Assembly (NCBI GenBank): GCA_029547705.1
Contig: JAKPOU010000034.1
Location: forward strand, 84,508-148,507
Origin: Bacteroidota bacterium
Lineage (GTDB): Bacteria > Bacteroidota > Bacteroidia > Bacteroidales > VadinHA17
DNA length: 64,000 nt
Direction of reading: 5' to 3'
A program made the position numbers and the translations under genes. Below, one piece after another: positions 1 through 10,239 of the stretch. Within the stretch, counting starts at the first letter, position 1. Each line of letters begins with the position of its first letter. A model generated the notes under the pieces. The model searched no databases, had not been told where the DNA came from, and saw only the letters and a list, made by a program, of their open reading frames with translations.

Positions 1-2
1 AG

Positions 3-101
3 CGACAGCTTGATATCAAGTCGAGAAAGAAAATCATTGTCTGTGAATATTGCGGCCGTATACTTGTGGATGATGAAATAATAGAACAAAGCAAGGAGTA
101 A
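3..101 (+). CDS. C-terminal fragment of a C4-type zinc-ribbon protein (5' end outside window)
   Basis: Frame from nt 3 reads RQLDIKSRKKIIVCEYCGRILVDDEIIEQSKE*; contains a C-x2-C zinc-knuckle half typical of the C-terminal zinc ribbon in this family. Confidence 0.6.
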   Translation, partial: RQLDIKSRKKIIVCEYCGRILVDDEIIEQSKE

Positions 102-120
102 TTACAGGAATATAAATTGA

Positions 121-158
121 ATGCCGTCCGGATCACATCTCAGGACGGCATTTTTTTT
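121..158 (+). terminator. Rho-independent terminator
   Basis: tgccgtcc (122-129) / ggacggca (143-150) perfect 8-bp stem followed by T8. Confidence 0.85.
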
Positions 159-285
159 GCCGTTTTGCAGAAATGCTTTTTATCCTGAATTCATTAACTT
201 TACTCTGTAGGTTCACAGGATTTTAATGAGTCCCTGTGTCAGCAGAAATATCCATATACATTTATTCTGATAAAATCAGCATCTC

Positions 286-2316
286 ATGTCAGAAACAATT
301 TTCCAGAAAAGCATAGCTGAGGGCATTCCTTCAGTACTTCCGGCGCCACGGCCTTATGATGCCGGCATTAATCATGCTCCCCGGCGGAAGGACATTCTTA
401 CGGCAGCAGAAAAAAAACTAGCAGTCAGAAATGCACTGAGGTATTTCCCCCGGGAATTCCATTCTGTTCTGGCTCCTGAATTTGCAGCCGAACTGGCAGA
501 ATACGGAAGAATATACATGTACAGGTTCCGGCCGGAGTATGAAATCAAAGCCCGGCCGCTTTCAGAAATTCCCCACAGATCGGTAAAGGCAGGAGCAATC
601 ATGCTGATGATTCTGAATAATCTTGACCCGGTTGTTGCCCAGCATCCTCATGAACTGATCACTTACGGGGGGAACGGGGCTGTTTTCCAGAACTGGGCAC
701 AATACCTGCTGACAATGAAGTACCTGTCGGAGATGACGGATGAGCAGACACTTGTAATCTATTCCGGCCATCCTCTCGGCCTGTTTCCTTCTCACGGCGA
801 TGCCCCGAGGCTTGTTGTCACAAACGGAATGGTTGTTCCGAATTATTCATCGCAGGATCACTGGGAGAGGTTCAATGCTCTCGGGGTAACACAATACGGC
901 CAGATGACGGCCGGTTCCTATATGTATATCGGTCCGCAGGGGATTGTGCACGGAACCACGATCACTCTCCTTAACGCGGCGAGGATGACAGCTCAGGGCA
1001 GGAAAAGCACCGGGGGCAGGTTGTTTGTGTCATCCGGGCTCGGAGGCATGTCGGGGGCGCAGCCAAAAGCGGCATCGATTGCAGGCCTTGCATCAGTGAT
1101 AGCGGAAATCAATCCGAAAGCAATGGAAAAACGGCACAGGCAGGGATGGGTGGATGAGGTCACAGACGATATAGACAGGCTGGTTTCACGGTGTATGGAA
1201 ATAAGGAAAAGCAGGGAGAACATTTCCGTCGGTTACCTGGGAAATATTGTGGATGTGTGGGAACGGTTTGCCGATGAAGATATTTTTGTTGATCTGGGAT
1301 CTGATCAGACTTCACTTCATAATCCCTGGGCCGGGGGATATTATCCTGCAGGACTGACATTTGAAGAATCTTCGAGGCTGATGGTTGCTGATCCTGATGA
1401 ATTCAGGTCGAGAGTCAGATCATCCCTGGTGAGGCAGGTGGCAGCCATCAACCGGCATGCTGAACGGGGAACCTACTTTTTTGATTACGGCAATGCCTTT
1501 CTGCTGGAATCATCCCGTGCCGGTGCAGACATTCTCAGATCCGACGGATCATTCAGGTATCCTTCCTATGTTCAGGATATTATGGGTCCGCTTTGCTTTG
1601 ATTACGGCTTCGGTCCCTTCAGGTGGGTCTGCTGTTCGGATAATCCTGAAGATCTGATGACTACAGATATGATTGCAGCCGGGGTGCTGGAGGATCTGAT
1701 ACGGGAAGCACCGCCCGAGACAAGCCGCCAGATGGCCGATAATATCCACTGGATAAAGGAAGCGGGACGGAACCGCCTGGTGGTGGGTTCACAGGCCCGG
1801 ATACTTTATGCTGATGCAGCCGGGAGGATTGCCATAGCCGGTGCCTTCAACGAAGCAGTATCTTCGGGAAAAATTTCCGCACCCGTTGTTATCGGGAGGG
1901 ATCATCATGATGTGTCGGGAGCAGATTCTCCCTACAGGGAGACCTCGGATATATATGATGGTTCCAGGTTCACGGCGGACATGGCTGTTCAGAATGTGAT
2001 CGGTGATTCATTCCGCGGCGCGACATGGGTTTCGCTGCATAACGGGGGAGGAGTTGGATGGGGCGAGGCTGTCAACGGAGGCTTCGGTATGGTGCTTGAC
2101 GGTACTGAAGATACTTCCCGGAAACTGAGGATGATGCTTTTCTGGGACGTGAACAACGGAATTGCCAGAAGAAGCTGGGCAGGAAACAGGGGTGCACTGT
2201 TCACCCTCGGAAGAGAAATGGAAATGATTTCCGGTCTCAGGGTGACTGTTCCCTTTGATGCCGATGACAGTATAATTGATGGTTTATCCTTTCCGCCGGC
2301 GGATACCACGCTGTGA
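286..2316 (+). CDS. hutU: Urocanate hydratase (long form)
   Basis: 676 aa; family motifs ITYGGNGAVFQNWAQYLLTMKYLSEM, SGHPLGLFPSH, VVPNYSSQDHWERFNALGVTQYGQMTAGSYMYIGPQGIVHGTT, SLHNGGGVGWGEAVNGGFGMVLDG. Confidence 0.95.
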   Translation: MSETIFQKSIAEGIPSVLPAPRPYDAGINHAPRRKDILTAAEKKLAVRNALRYFPREFHSVLAPEFAAELAEYGRIYMYRFRPEYEIKARPLSEIPHRSVKAGAIMLMILNNLDPVVAQHPHELITYGGNGAVFQNWAQYLLTMKYLSEMTDEQTLVIYSGHPLGLFPSHGDAPRLVVTNGMVVPNYSSQDHWERFNALGVTQYGQMTAGSYMYIGPQGIVHGTTITLLNAARMTAQGRKSTGGRLFVSSGLGGMSGAQPKAASIAGLASVIAEINPKAMEKRHRQGWVDEVTDDIDRLVSRCMEIRKSRENISVGYLGNIVDVWERFADEDIFVDLGSDQTSLHNPWAGGYYPAGLTFEESSRLMVADPDEFRSRVRSSLVRQVAAINRHAERGTYFFDYGNAFLLESSRAGADILRSDGSFRYPSYVQDIMGPLCFDYGFGPFRWVCCSDNPEDLMTTDMIAAGVLEDLIREAPPETSRQMADNIHWIKEAGRNRLVVGSQARILYADAAGRIAIAGAFNEAVSSGKISAPVVIGRDHHDVSGADSPYRETSDIYDGSRFTADMAVQNVIGDSFRGATWVSLHNGGGVGWGEAVNGGFGMVLDGTEDTSRKLRMMLFWDVNNGIARRSWAGNRGALFTLGREMEMISGLRVTVPFDADDSIIDGLSFPPADTTL

Positions 2317-2370
2317 GAATCCGCTGTTTGTGTATATATGTCAGGACCGGATCCCGGTCTCCGTATCAGG

Positions 2371-2853
2371 TCAGGCAAGGGATTTCAGAAGAACTGAAGC
2401 CAGCGCCGCTACTCCTTCACCGCGGCCGGTAAATCCCATTTTCTCGGTTGTTGTGGCCTTTATGGATATGCTTCCGCTATCCAGGCTGAGTATTGCGGAT
2501 ATCACCGACTTCATCCGAGGTATGTACGGTGAGATACGGGGTTCTTCGAGGCAGACCGTACTGTCGATATTGACAAGGCAATATCCTTTCTCCCTGATCA
2601 GCTCATTTGTCCTTGTAAGGAGAACCCTGCTGCTGATGTTTTTAAATTCAGGGCTGTTATCCGGAAAATGATGGCCGATGTCGCCGAGTGCTGCCGCACC
2701 GAGCATGGCATCACATATGGCATGCAGAAGACAGTCACCGTCGGAATGGGCTATGCAGCCTTTGGAGAAGGGTATCAGAACGCCTCCCAGCCAGAACTCC
2801 GGGCCTGTTCCGAAGCTGTGGAAGTCAATTCCCAGGCCGGTTCTGAGATTCAT
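2371..2853 (-). CDS. ispF: 2-C-methyl-D-erythritol 2,4-cyclodiphosphate synthase
   Basis: 160 aa; GIDFHSF, HSDGDCLLHAICDAMLGAAALGDIGHHFPD, TTTEKMGFTGRGEG. Confidence 0.97.
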   Translation of the reverse strand: MNLRTGLGIDFHSFGTGPEFWLGGVLIPFSKGCIAHSDGDCLLHAICDAMLGAAALGDIGHHFPDNSPEFKNISSRVLLTRTNELIREKGYCLVNIDSTVCLEEPRISPYIPRMKSVISAILSLDSGSISIKATTTEKMGFTGRGEGVAALASVLLKSLA

Positions 2854-4040
2854 ATGTTTGAACTGGCTTTTTTCCCTGCGGAGCTGATGTCGAATGCAAT
2901 GGAAAAACGCAGTGTTCTGGCCAGGGGATGATTCTGCACGGTCGGCATAAGATATGAGAAGTCGACTGTGAATCCGCTCAGTCTGAATCCCGCACCTGCA
3001 GTGAAGTATTTTCTGTTTCCCTTGGTTTCGTTTTCATGGAAATAGCCTGCTCTCAGTGCGAATTGTTCATTGTACCAGTATTCCGTTCCCACTGACAGGG
3101 TATATTCCCGCAATTCTTCCCTGAAACCGCCCGGGGCGTCGTAGAAGGACTGGAAAATGGCTACGGGCACTGAAACATTGGGATCTTTTCCGGCTATGAT
3201 ACTGTCCGGATTGGTGATAGCATAACGCGGGGGTGTGGGAACAAGAAGCTTGTTTATATCTGTGGTGAGCGTTATTTTGTTGTAGGTGTCAAGGTTCATG
3301 GTCAGTGCAGTTCCCAGTCTCATGTTCATCGGTATGAAATCGGAAGTCTGGGCATCCGTATAGCTCATTTTTGATCCGATATTGGAGAAGTTGACTCCGA
3401 AAGCAAGTCTGCTGTCTTTATTCAGGATTGTCATATCCGTATGATGGTACAGGGAAATGTCGGCAGCAACCGAGATTCCTGCTTTTGTAGCTTCACCGCC
3501 GGAATAGGATCCTCCGGTCAGGTTGGAGTATATCATACGGAATGCGATTCCTCCCGAGAGCCTGTCAGTGAACAGTCTTGAATATGCCACATCAAGTGAC
3601 CATTCATTCGGGGTGAATGTTCTCTCAAGATTTCCGTACTGATCTGTAAAGTCAACATCCCCGAGTGATGAATACAGAAGGCTTCCGCTGAGGACCTGCC
3701 TGCTGTCCAGTTTGTAATAACCACTGAGGTATGCGATGTTAATATCCGGGACCAGGTTTCTCAGCCACGGGGAATATGATATTCCCACACCTGCCTTTTC
3801 TTCGATGAATGCAAATTTAGCCGGATTCCAGTGCATGCTGTAAACATCGGGAGATGTTGCAACACCGGCATCACCCATTGCCCCGGCTCTTGAATCGGGT
3901 GCAATTGTCAGAAAAGGCACCACCGTCTGAATGGCATTGAGCTCACCGTCCGGCTGGCTGTAAAGATTAATGGTTCCTGACAGCATAACTGTCACCAGGA
4001 ATATTCCGATTAGTCTGTTTTTCATTCCGATACGTTTCAT
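2850..4040 (-). CDS. porV: Type IX secretion system outer membrane protein PorV (LptO)
   Basis: 396 aa, signal peptide, VPFLTIAPDSRAGAMGDAGVATSPDVYSMHWNPAKFAF; directly downstream of porU on the same strand. Confidence 0.92.
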   Translation of the reverse strand: MKRIGMKNRLIGIFLVTVMLSGTINLYSQPDGELNAIQTVVPFLTIAPDSRAGAMGDAGVATSPDVYSMHWNPAKFAFIEEKAGVGISYSPWLRNLVPDINIAYLSGYYKLDSRQVLSGSLLYSSLGDVDFTDQYGNLERTFTPNEWSLDVAYSRLFTDRLSGGIAFRMIYSNLTGGSYSGGEATKAGISVAADISLYHHTDMTILNKDSRLAFGVNFSNIGSKMSYTDAQTSDFIPMNMRLGTALTMNLDTYNKITLTTDINKLLVPTPPRYAITNPDSIIAGKDPNVSVPVAIFQSFYDAPGGFREELREYTLSVGTEYWYNEQFALRAGYFHENETKGNRKYFTAGAGFRLSGFTVDFSYLMPTVQNHPLARTLRFSIAFDISSAGKKASSNI

Positions 4041-4093
4041 TCAAGAAAAATGTAAATATAAAACTAAATTTTCTCCGACTTATTATGTATTGT

Positions 4094-7000
4094 TTATAAA
4101 ATGATTATTCTGACTGTTCCCGAAGCCTCCTCGCCATCGTCCGTACGGACTGTTAACCTGCAGAAATAGATGCCTTTTCCGGCTCTTTCCCCGCCATCGG
4201 TATTTCCGTCCCACAGCAGCGGTGACAGACGGTAACCGCCTGACCAGGTTTCCTCCTTTATTATTCTGATGGTTCTCCCGCTCACATCAATTATGCTGAT
4301 GGTAATTTGAAGCCTGCGGTCGGGCCGGTTATGGTTTGCACTTATTCTTGCATCACCGGCAACCGGATTCGGGTAAACGACAATGTCCCTGAGCATGAAT
4401 TTTTCTTCCGGTGTAACGGTGAAGCTGATGGTTTTACTGGAAGAATTGTTGAAATTATCCCAGGCTTTAAGGGTAAGGGTATGGTTTCCTTCCGGCAGAT
4501 CACTCAGGGCATAGCTGATTCTTCCCCTCGTATGGCTGTTAAAATCACTTTCAAAATAATTATTCAGGATGATTGCTGAAGCGGGGTCATTGTCGAGATA
4601 TGCTGTAATGTCGTGACCGATTCCCGCCCCCGTGGTGTTTATCCCTCCCTCATCCTCAATTATTGCCAGTATTCTTGGATTCGGGCAGCTGATTCCTCCG
4701 CTTCTGAAAAGAGTGTCATTGAGATATAATTTTATCAGCGGTCCGGCAGTGTCGCTAGCGGCGGTATTCTCGAATCCCCCGACGATTATTCCGGAATAGC
4801 TGCCGTTCATGTCGCGTGTTTCGTCCTTTGCGTAGTAGCTTATTTTTCCTGTTCCGAAGGAATAGTTAATATCTCTCGGAACCATGAAGGTAAAGCTGAA
4901 TCGGCCGTTTGCCGCCTTTGTTTTCCCGCTGAAAAGAATGTTGTTCCTCATTTCAAAGGTCATCGGCGGTCCGCCGTCGTTTGCCAGTGTCCTGATTATG
5001 GCGGGCTTGTCGTAGATCACCTGCGACACCGTTCCGTTGAAATCATCAATAAGGGTTCCTCCGTGATCCTCGATATGACCTGATATGGTTATTGTTGAGA
5101 GTGCTTTAAGGGTATCGGCAGCACTGCCTGCAGGCCCATGGTTTATTGAGTCGGTAATTACTTTCCCGTGAGGGGGAAATGCCAGTATTACCGCGGGGTC
5201 GCCCAGCAGGGAAAAGTTCCTCTTATTGGGTCCGTCTCCCGAATTATTCTTTGCAATCCGCATGATATCGCCGAGAGCCAGTGGTTCACCGGATTCCCTC
5301 AGCCTGATTATCGCATCGTAAATATTGCGGTTCAGGTAATAGTTCGGGGCTGAATAGGCAACGCGTGTTGTGGACATCAGTGCTATTGCCCCCCCGCCGG
5401 GATTCAGCAGTACCTTTTCGCCGGCCGATGTTCTCGGACTTATAATCTTTGTGGCCATATTTATATCAGCGTCGTCGAATCTGCTGAATTCACATGTGGC
5501 CGTTATGAAAAGGGGAAGCTTTGTCCCGTTCTTCCAGGAATTGATATCTTCGGTTTTTACGACTCTTTCATGAGCGAGTCCGTTTTCATTTCCGTGGCCG
5601 ACATAGTTGAAGATCAGACAACCGGAATTTATACGGTTATTGATTGCTATTGTTACGTCGGGATAGGACTGGCCGGCTGCCGAGGTCTCCTGCCTGAATG
5701 CATCCAGATAGATTTTGTCCACATTTATTTCCGGAATACTGTCCTGAAGGAGCAGGCTGAGACCTTCCGCATCTGCCATATGAGCATTGCCGTCTTCATC
5801 GTCGGCAACCATGCATACTATGTTCTTCCATTCACCCGTGTTGGATGATTCAAGGTATCTTCTTATCTTGTTTACCACAATACCAGCCTGAAGGGTATCC
5901 GTCACGGGAATGCGCCCGATGCCGATATCCTCGGTTCCTTCGGCTTCACCCTTCCCGTCTTCAAGCAAGCCGTAGAAATCGTCAGAGGTGAATGAAGAGA
6001 CAATGATGTTTGAATTCTGTGACTGATAGGTAGGAATATAATTGGGGCTGTTCGGGGGAGGCGTTTTATTCTCATATGAGCCGTCGCCGAAAAGGAGCAG
6101 GTATCTCAGAGGGGTGGCTGTGTTTTTCTGCCTGAGATATTTCATCCGGAGAAAATTCCTGATGGCAGCTATATCGGGAATGCCTCCCGAGAATTCATTA
6201 TAGATCTCCCCGGGCGTTACTATCTGTGAAACAAGTCCCTCTCTTTCAAAATGCAGATCAGCAAGCTTTTTTGCATATTTTCTGAACAGGGGATGAGTTA
6301 CTATAACCATTTCCGCGGGTGGGGAAGCGTGAAGATCCTGGTTTGCCACGGGACCCGGCCTGAAAACGGGCTTCAGTGCATCTGACTCGCTGAAGATCAC
6401 AAATTTCCTCAGTGAATCAGAATTGGCCCTGAAAACAATATTTTCCCCTGATCTTGCCGGGTTCACGTTTTTCGGATTGCCTGCATCCGTAATATCCCAT
6501 ACAAGAGGATTCCTGCCGGGACTGTTCACGGAATATTCAGTCAGGTTTCCCGCTGAGACAGTCCTTGAGTCGAGGACATGAAGTGTTTTTCCCCTGTAAA
6601 CATTGTGCTTTCTTGCATGCAGAGTCACAAAGTCCAGCCATCCCCTGGCGCCGGGGTCCTTTTCATTCCTGAATCCTATCCGGTAAACCGGTGTAGCCGA
6701 CAAAGGCAGCACCGTTCCCGAGGAATCGCTTATACGGGCATAGGTTCCCGTATAATTGTACATGTTCACATCCTGCACAAGGATTGTGTTCAGCAGGCTT
6801 TCCCCTTCCGAGAAGCTGAATTGTGAAACTGAGGGAGCCCTTGCCAGTACCCTTATCCTGTATCTGATTTCGCCGGTACTTACCAGATCCGTGAATTCAG
6901 GCCTGATTTCAACAGGCGTAAGTGAAGAAACCGGCTGATACCATTCCCGTCCGGATTTTATAATATTTTCTGTTTCCAGTTCATGGATGAAAAGAAGATC

Positions 7001-7534
7001 TGATTCTGATGAATAATAGTCCGGTTCCTCCGTATGGACCGCAGCAGCGGATATTGTTCTGGCGGCTCCCCCTCCCGATGTTATGAAATAGAAGGCGGTA
7101 TCCGAGTAATTGTGCCTGACAAAATCATATCTGCCTTCGCCTTCATTATACTTCCATCTGTGGGTTGCCTGTCCGTAAAAGAGCAGATAATCACCTTCAC
7201 CGAAGATGCCGTCGCTTCCGGTTGAAAGCAGTACTGAAATCTCCCTGAGGTCATCCGGTGCCGGATCGCCGGTGAGGTATGAAAGCTGGCCCCAGTTACT
7301 GGCAAAGAGCCTTGGGCCGGAAGGATCGCTCAGACCGGCCTCTTTCAGCTGTGAATAGCTTATCTTATAGATACCGTCTGCTGTCACCGCAATTTTAAGC
7401 CATTTCCCTGATGAGAGGACCGAAGATGCAGAATAGTTTTCAATGGATGATTGTGAATACAGAATGGCGGGTATAAAAGCCAATATAAGTGATATATTAT
7501 GCAACAATCTGAACATCATTACGTACAAAGACAC
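4094..7534 (-). CDS. porU: Type IX secretion system C-terminal signal peptidase PorU (gingipain-like C25 fold)
   Basis: 1146 aa; C25-type catalytic regions FNYVGHGNENGLAHERV (His) and LFITATCEFSRFDD (Cys); C-terminal CTD-like domain VVYPNPVAGDARI...; adjacent to porV. Confidence 0.93.
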   Translation of the reverse strand: MSLYVMMFRLLHNISLILAFIPAILYSQSSIENYSASSVLSSGKWLKIAVTADGIYKISYSQLKEAGLSDPSGPRLFASNWGQLSYLTGDPAPDDLREISVLLSTGSDGIFGEGDYLLFYGQATHRWKYNEGEGRYDFVRHNYSDTAFYFITSGGGAARTISAAAVHTEEPDYYSSESDLLFIHELETENIIKSGREWYQPVSSLTPVEIRPEFTDLVSTGEIRYRIRVLARAPSVSQFSFSEGESLLNTILVQDVNMYNYTGTYARISDSSGTVLPLSATPVYRIGFRNEKDPGARGWLDFVTLHARKHNVYRGKTLHVLDSRTVSAGNLTEYSVNSPGRNPLVWDITDAGNPKNVNPARSGENIVFRANSDSLRKFVIFSESDALKPVFRPGPVANQDLHASPPAEMVIVTHPLFRKYAKKLADLHFEREGLVSQIVTPGEIYNEFSGGIPDIAAIRNFLRMKYLRQKNTATPLRYLLLFGDGSYENKTPPPNSPNYIPTYQSQNSNIIVSSFTSDDFYGLLEDGKGEAEGTEDIGIGRIPVTDTLQAGIVVNKIRRYLESSNTGEWKNIVCMVADDEDGNAHMADAEGLSLLLQDSIPEINVDKIYLDAFRQETSAAGQSYPDVTIAINNRINSGCLIFNYVGHGNENGLAHERVVKTEDINSWKNGTKLPLFITATCEFSRFDDADINMATKIISPRTSAGEKVLLNPGGGAIALMSTTRVAYSAPNYYLNRNIYDAIIRLRESGEPLALGDIMRIAKNNSGDGPNKRNFSLLGDPAVILAFPPHGKVITDSINHGPAGSAADTLKALSTITISGHIEDHGGTLIDDFNGTVSQVIYDKPAIIRTLANDGGPPMTFEMRNNILFSGKTKAANGRFSFTFMVPRDINYSFGTGKISYYAKDETRDMNGSYSGIIVGGFENTAASDTAGPLIKLYLNDTLFRSGGISCPNPRILAIIEDEGGINTTGAGIGHDITAYLDNDPASAIILNNYFESDFNSHTRGRISYALSDLPEGNHTLTLKAWDNFNNSSSKTISFTVTPEEKFMLRDIVVYPNPVAGDARISANHNRPDRRLQITISIIDVSGRTIRIIKEETWSGGYRLSPLLWDGNTDGGERAGKGIYFCRLTVRTDDGEEASGTVRIIIL

Positions 7535-7634
7535 AAATTTATAATGTTCTTTGACTTGTTTTTTTATTGTTTACAGCCAGGCAAAATTAAAATAATAACG
7601 CTTTAAAAACGTTGATATTGCAGCTTGCAATATT

Positions 7635-8603
7635 ATGACAAAACAGCTTATTGGAATCACTTTCCTGATTATTATCACAGGGGGAATCTCGGGCGGGCAA
7701 TACTCTGAAAGCGGTTTTGATTATCAGGCGATCATGCTTAATAATCCCGCACTGGCCGGAGCTGAGGGAGACGGATCGCTGAGACTGTCATTCATTAATC
7801 ACTATCCCGGACAGGGTTACAAACTTTTTTCGGGAAGAATGTCATACGATTCCTATTTCCCTTCCCTGCACGGAGGTGTCGGGATTTTTGTCTCGAACGA
7901 TTATCTGGGTGGAATCATTAATGATTTACAGGGAGGATTTTCCTACGCCTATTATTTCCGGGCGGGCAGGGATGTATTTATAAGTGCCGGCCTTTCAGCC
8001 TCGGTGTGGCACAGAGGCTATAATTTCAGCAGTGCGGTACTGCCTGAGCAGATAGATCCTGCCGGGAATATTGTTTTTCCGGGAAGTGAAACAGTATCAC
8101 AGAACGGCAGTTACATGCTGGACCTGGGTACTGGATTTCTTTTTATGACAGAAAGGATTTTCTGGGGAATTTCAGTGAACCATCTGACGGAGCCGGATGT
8201 TGATTATTCAGGTGATCAGGCGGGGAAAACTGGCAGGAAGCTGCTGGTTCATGCAGGAGGGGATTTTCATATCAGCAGGGAAAAGGAATTCAGGATCAGA
8301 CCACTGGTTAAAGGTGAGATTACTAAGGATTATTTCTCGGCGGGAGCAGGAGCGGTCCTTGAAATGGCGAATCTGTCGTTAAGTACAGTTTTGCTGGGTG
8401 ACGGGGAAAGGAACACAGATCTTCAGGCCGGATTCGCGCTGAATACCCCGGGAATGAAGTTGTTTTACAATTACCGTTTTAATATTGCAACGGGGAAAAA
8501 TCTGCTTCCGTTCTCGCTTCTGCACCATGTGGGAATAGTGCTTGGTTTAAACAGTGTTGATAAAAGAAGAGTCATAAAAACAATAAATTACCCTGCATTA
8601 TAG
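7635..8603 (+). CDS. PorP/SprF family type IX secretion membrane protein
   Basis: 322 aa; signal peptide, NNPALAGAEGDGSLRLSFINHYPG and beta-barrel-like pattern of the PorP/SprF family. Confidence 0.85.
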   Translation: MTKQLIGITFLIIITGGISGGQYSESGFDYQAIMLNNPALAGAEGDGSLRLSFINHYPGQGYKLFSGRMSYDSYFPSLHGGVGIFVSNDYLGGIINDLQGGFSYAYYFRAGRDVFISAGLSASVWHRGYNFSSAVLPEQIDPAGNIVFPGSETVSQNGSYMLDLGTGFLFMTERIFWGISVNHLTEPDVDYSGDQAGKTGRKLLVHAGGDFHISREKEFRIRPLVKGEITKDYFSAGAGAVLEMANLSLSTVLLGDGERNTDLQAGFALNTPGMKLFYNYRFNIATGKNLLPFSLLHHVGIVLGLNSVDKRRVIKTINYPAL

Positions 8604-8680
8604 TTATACTTATTGTTTGAAATAATTTTTGGAAATTATTATCTTTGTAAACTGATAAAAGTCAAAAAAACCATAGTAAT

Positions 8681-10171
8681 ATGTGCAGAATAAAATTCTT
8701 GCCGGTAATTCTGATAGCCGGTTCTGTTCTCGTGTCATGCAAGGGAGGCAAACAGGCCAATACATCTCCCACCACCGGATGGAGGTATAACAGTCCTGAT
8801 CACGGTGGTTTTGAAGTGGTTTTGGGTGCTGAACAGAAAACGGGTCCCGGGCTTGTCCTTATAGAAGGGGGCAGGTTCACCATGGGACAGGTTCAGCAGG
8901 ATGTTTTGTTTGACTGGAACAACAAGCCGCGCACAGTCACCGTATCATCTTTTTATATGGATGAAACCGAGATAACCAACGTTGATTACCGTGAATATCT
9001 TTACTGGCTGAGGCGTGTGTATGTTGATTATCCCGAAGTATACAGGAGGGCTTTGCCAGATACGCTTGTATGGAGAAGTCCCCTGGGCTTCAATGATCCC
9101 TATGTTCAGTACTATTTCCGTCATCCGGCATATAACACCTATCCGGTTGTCGGTGTTAACTGGCTGCAGGCCAATGATTACTGCCTGTGGAGGAGTGACC
9201 GGGTCAATGAACAGATCCTTATTGATGAAGGTGAGCTGAAGCCTGATCCCGAGCAGAAGAATCAGAACAATTTCAATACCGAAGCATACCTTGTTGGGCA
9301 GTATGAAGGTGTAGTGAACCGGCTGAGAGAGAGTCTCAATCCCAATCAGACTGAAAGAAGGACAACTTTTGAAGACGGAGTGCTTCTTCCCAACTACCGC
9401 CTTCCCACTGAAGCCGAATGGGAATATGCTGCATATGGTCTGCGGGGCAATACATACCAGGAAAGGATTTATGAAAGAAGGATTTATCCATGGGACGGCC
9501 ATAATGTAAGGAATGCCAAAAAGCGTCACCGCGGCCAGATGATGGCGAACTTTGTCCGGGGCAGGGGAGATATGATGGGTGTGGCAGGAAGTCTTAACGA
9601 TAATGCAAGCATCACAGCCGATGTGAAATCCTACTGGCCCAATGATTATGGCCTCTATTGCATGGCCGGCAACGTGAACGAATGGGTTCTGGATGTGTAC
9701 CGTCCGCTTTCATCGGACGACGTTGATGCATTCAACCCTTTCAGGGGCAACGTGTATACCGATCTCCGCCGTGATGCAAACGGCAATGTGGTTACAAAAA
9801 ACAATCTCGGCCGTTTGTATATTGATACCGTAAAGGACATTGATGTGGCCAACAGGTATAATTACCAGAAGGGAGATTACAGGAACTACAGGGATGGCGA
9901 CCTGCAGTCCTCAATAACAAGTGACTGGCGTGCAGATGACGGCATGAGGGGGTCTGAAAGAATGTATGCCCAGAGTACCGGAGCTGAAGGTGCGAGTGAT
10001 TATGTCACGCTGATAAATGATAATGCCAGGGTTTTCAAGGGAGGTTCCTGGAAAGACAGGGCATACTGGCTCAATCCTTCCACACGGCGTTTCCTTGACC
10101 AGGAAAGCTGCCGCGATGATCTCGGATTCAGATGCGCAATGATCAGAGTAGGAAGTCCTGCAGGGTTCTGA
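8681..10171 (+). CDS. gldJ: GldJ-like lipoprotein (formylglycine-generating-enzyme fold), T9SS/gliding component
   Basis: 496 aa; lipobox VLVSCKG; GGRFTMGQ...YMDETEITNVDYREYL...RLPTEAEWEYAAYG...GNVNEWVLDVYRP...FKGGSWKDRAYWLNPSTRRF; located between porU/porV and murF as in known gldJ loci. Confidence 0.87.
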   Translation: MCRIKFLPVILIAGSVLVSCKGGKQANTSPTTGWRYNSPDHGGFEVVLGAEQKTGPGLVLIEGGRFTMGQVQQDVLFDWNNKPRTVTVSSFYMDETEITNVDYREYLYWLRRVYVDYPEVYRRALPDTLVWRSPLGFNDPYVQYYFRHPAYNTYPVVGVNWLQANDYCLWRSDRVNEQILIDEGELKPDPEQKNQNNFNTEAYLVGQYEGVVNRLRESLNPNQTERRTTFEDGVLLPNYRLPTEAEWEYAAYGLRGNTYQERIYERRIYPWDGHNVRNAKKRHRGQMMANFVRGRGDMMGVAGSLNDNASITADVKSYWPNDYGLYCMAGNVNEWVLDVYRPLSSDDVDAFNPFRGNVYTDLRRDANGNVVTKNNLGRLYIDTVKDIDVANRYNYQKGDYRNYRDGDLQSSITSDWRADDGMRGSERMYAQSTGAEGASDYVTLINDNARVFKGGSWKDRAYWLNPSTRRFLDQESCRDDLGFRCAMIRVGSPAGF

Positions 10172-10196
10172 TTGTAAAAAAATAAAACTATCTTTA

Positions 10197-10229
10197 GCCC
10201 CATTATGATATCATAATGGGGCATTTTTT
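10197..10229. terminator. Perfect 26-bp palindromic terminator between gldJ and murF
   Basis: GCCCCATTATGATATCATAATGGGGC (10197-10222) is a perfect palindrome followed by attttttt. Confidence 0.8.
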
Positions 10230-10239
10230 TGAAAATATA

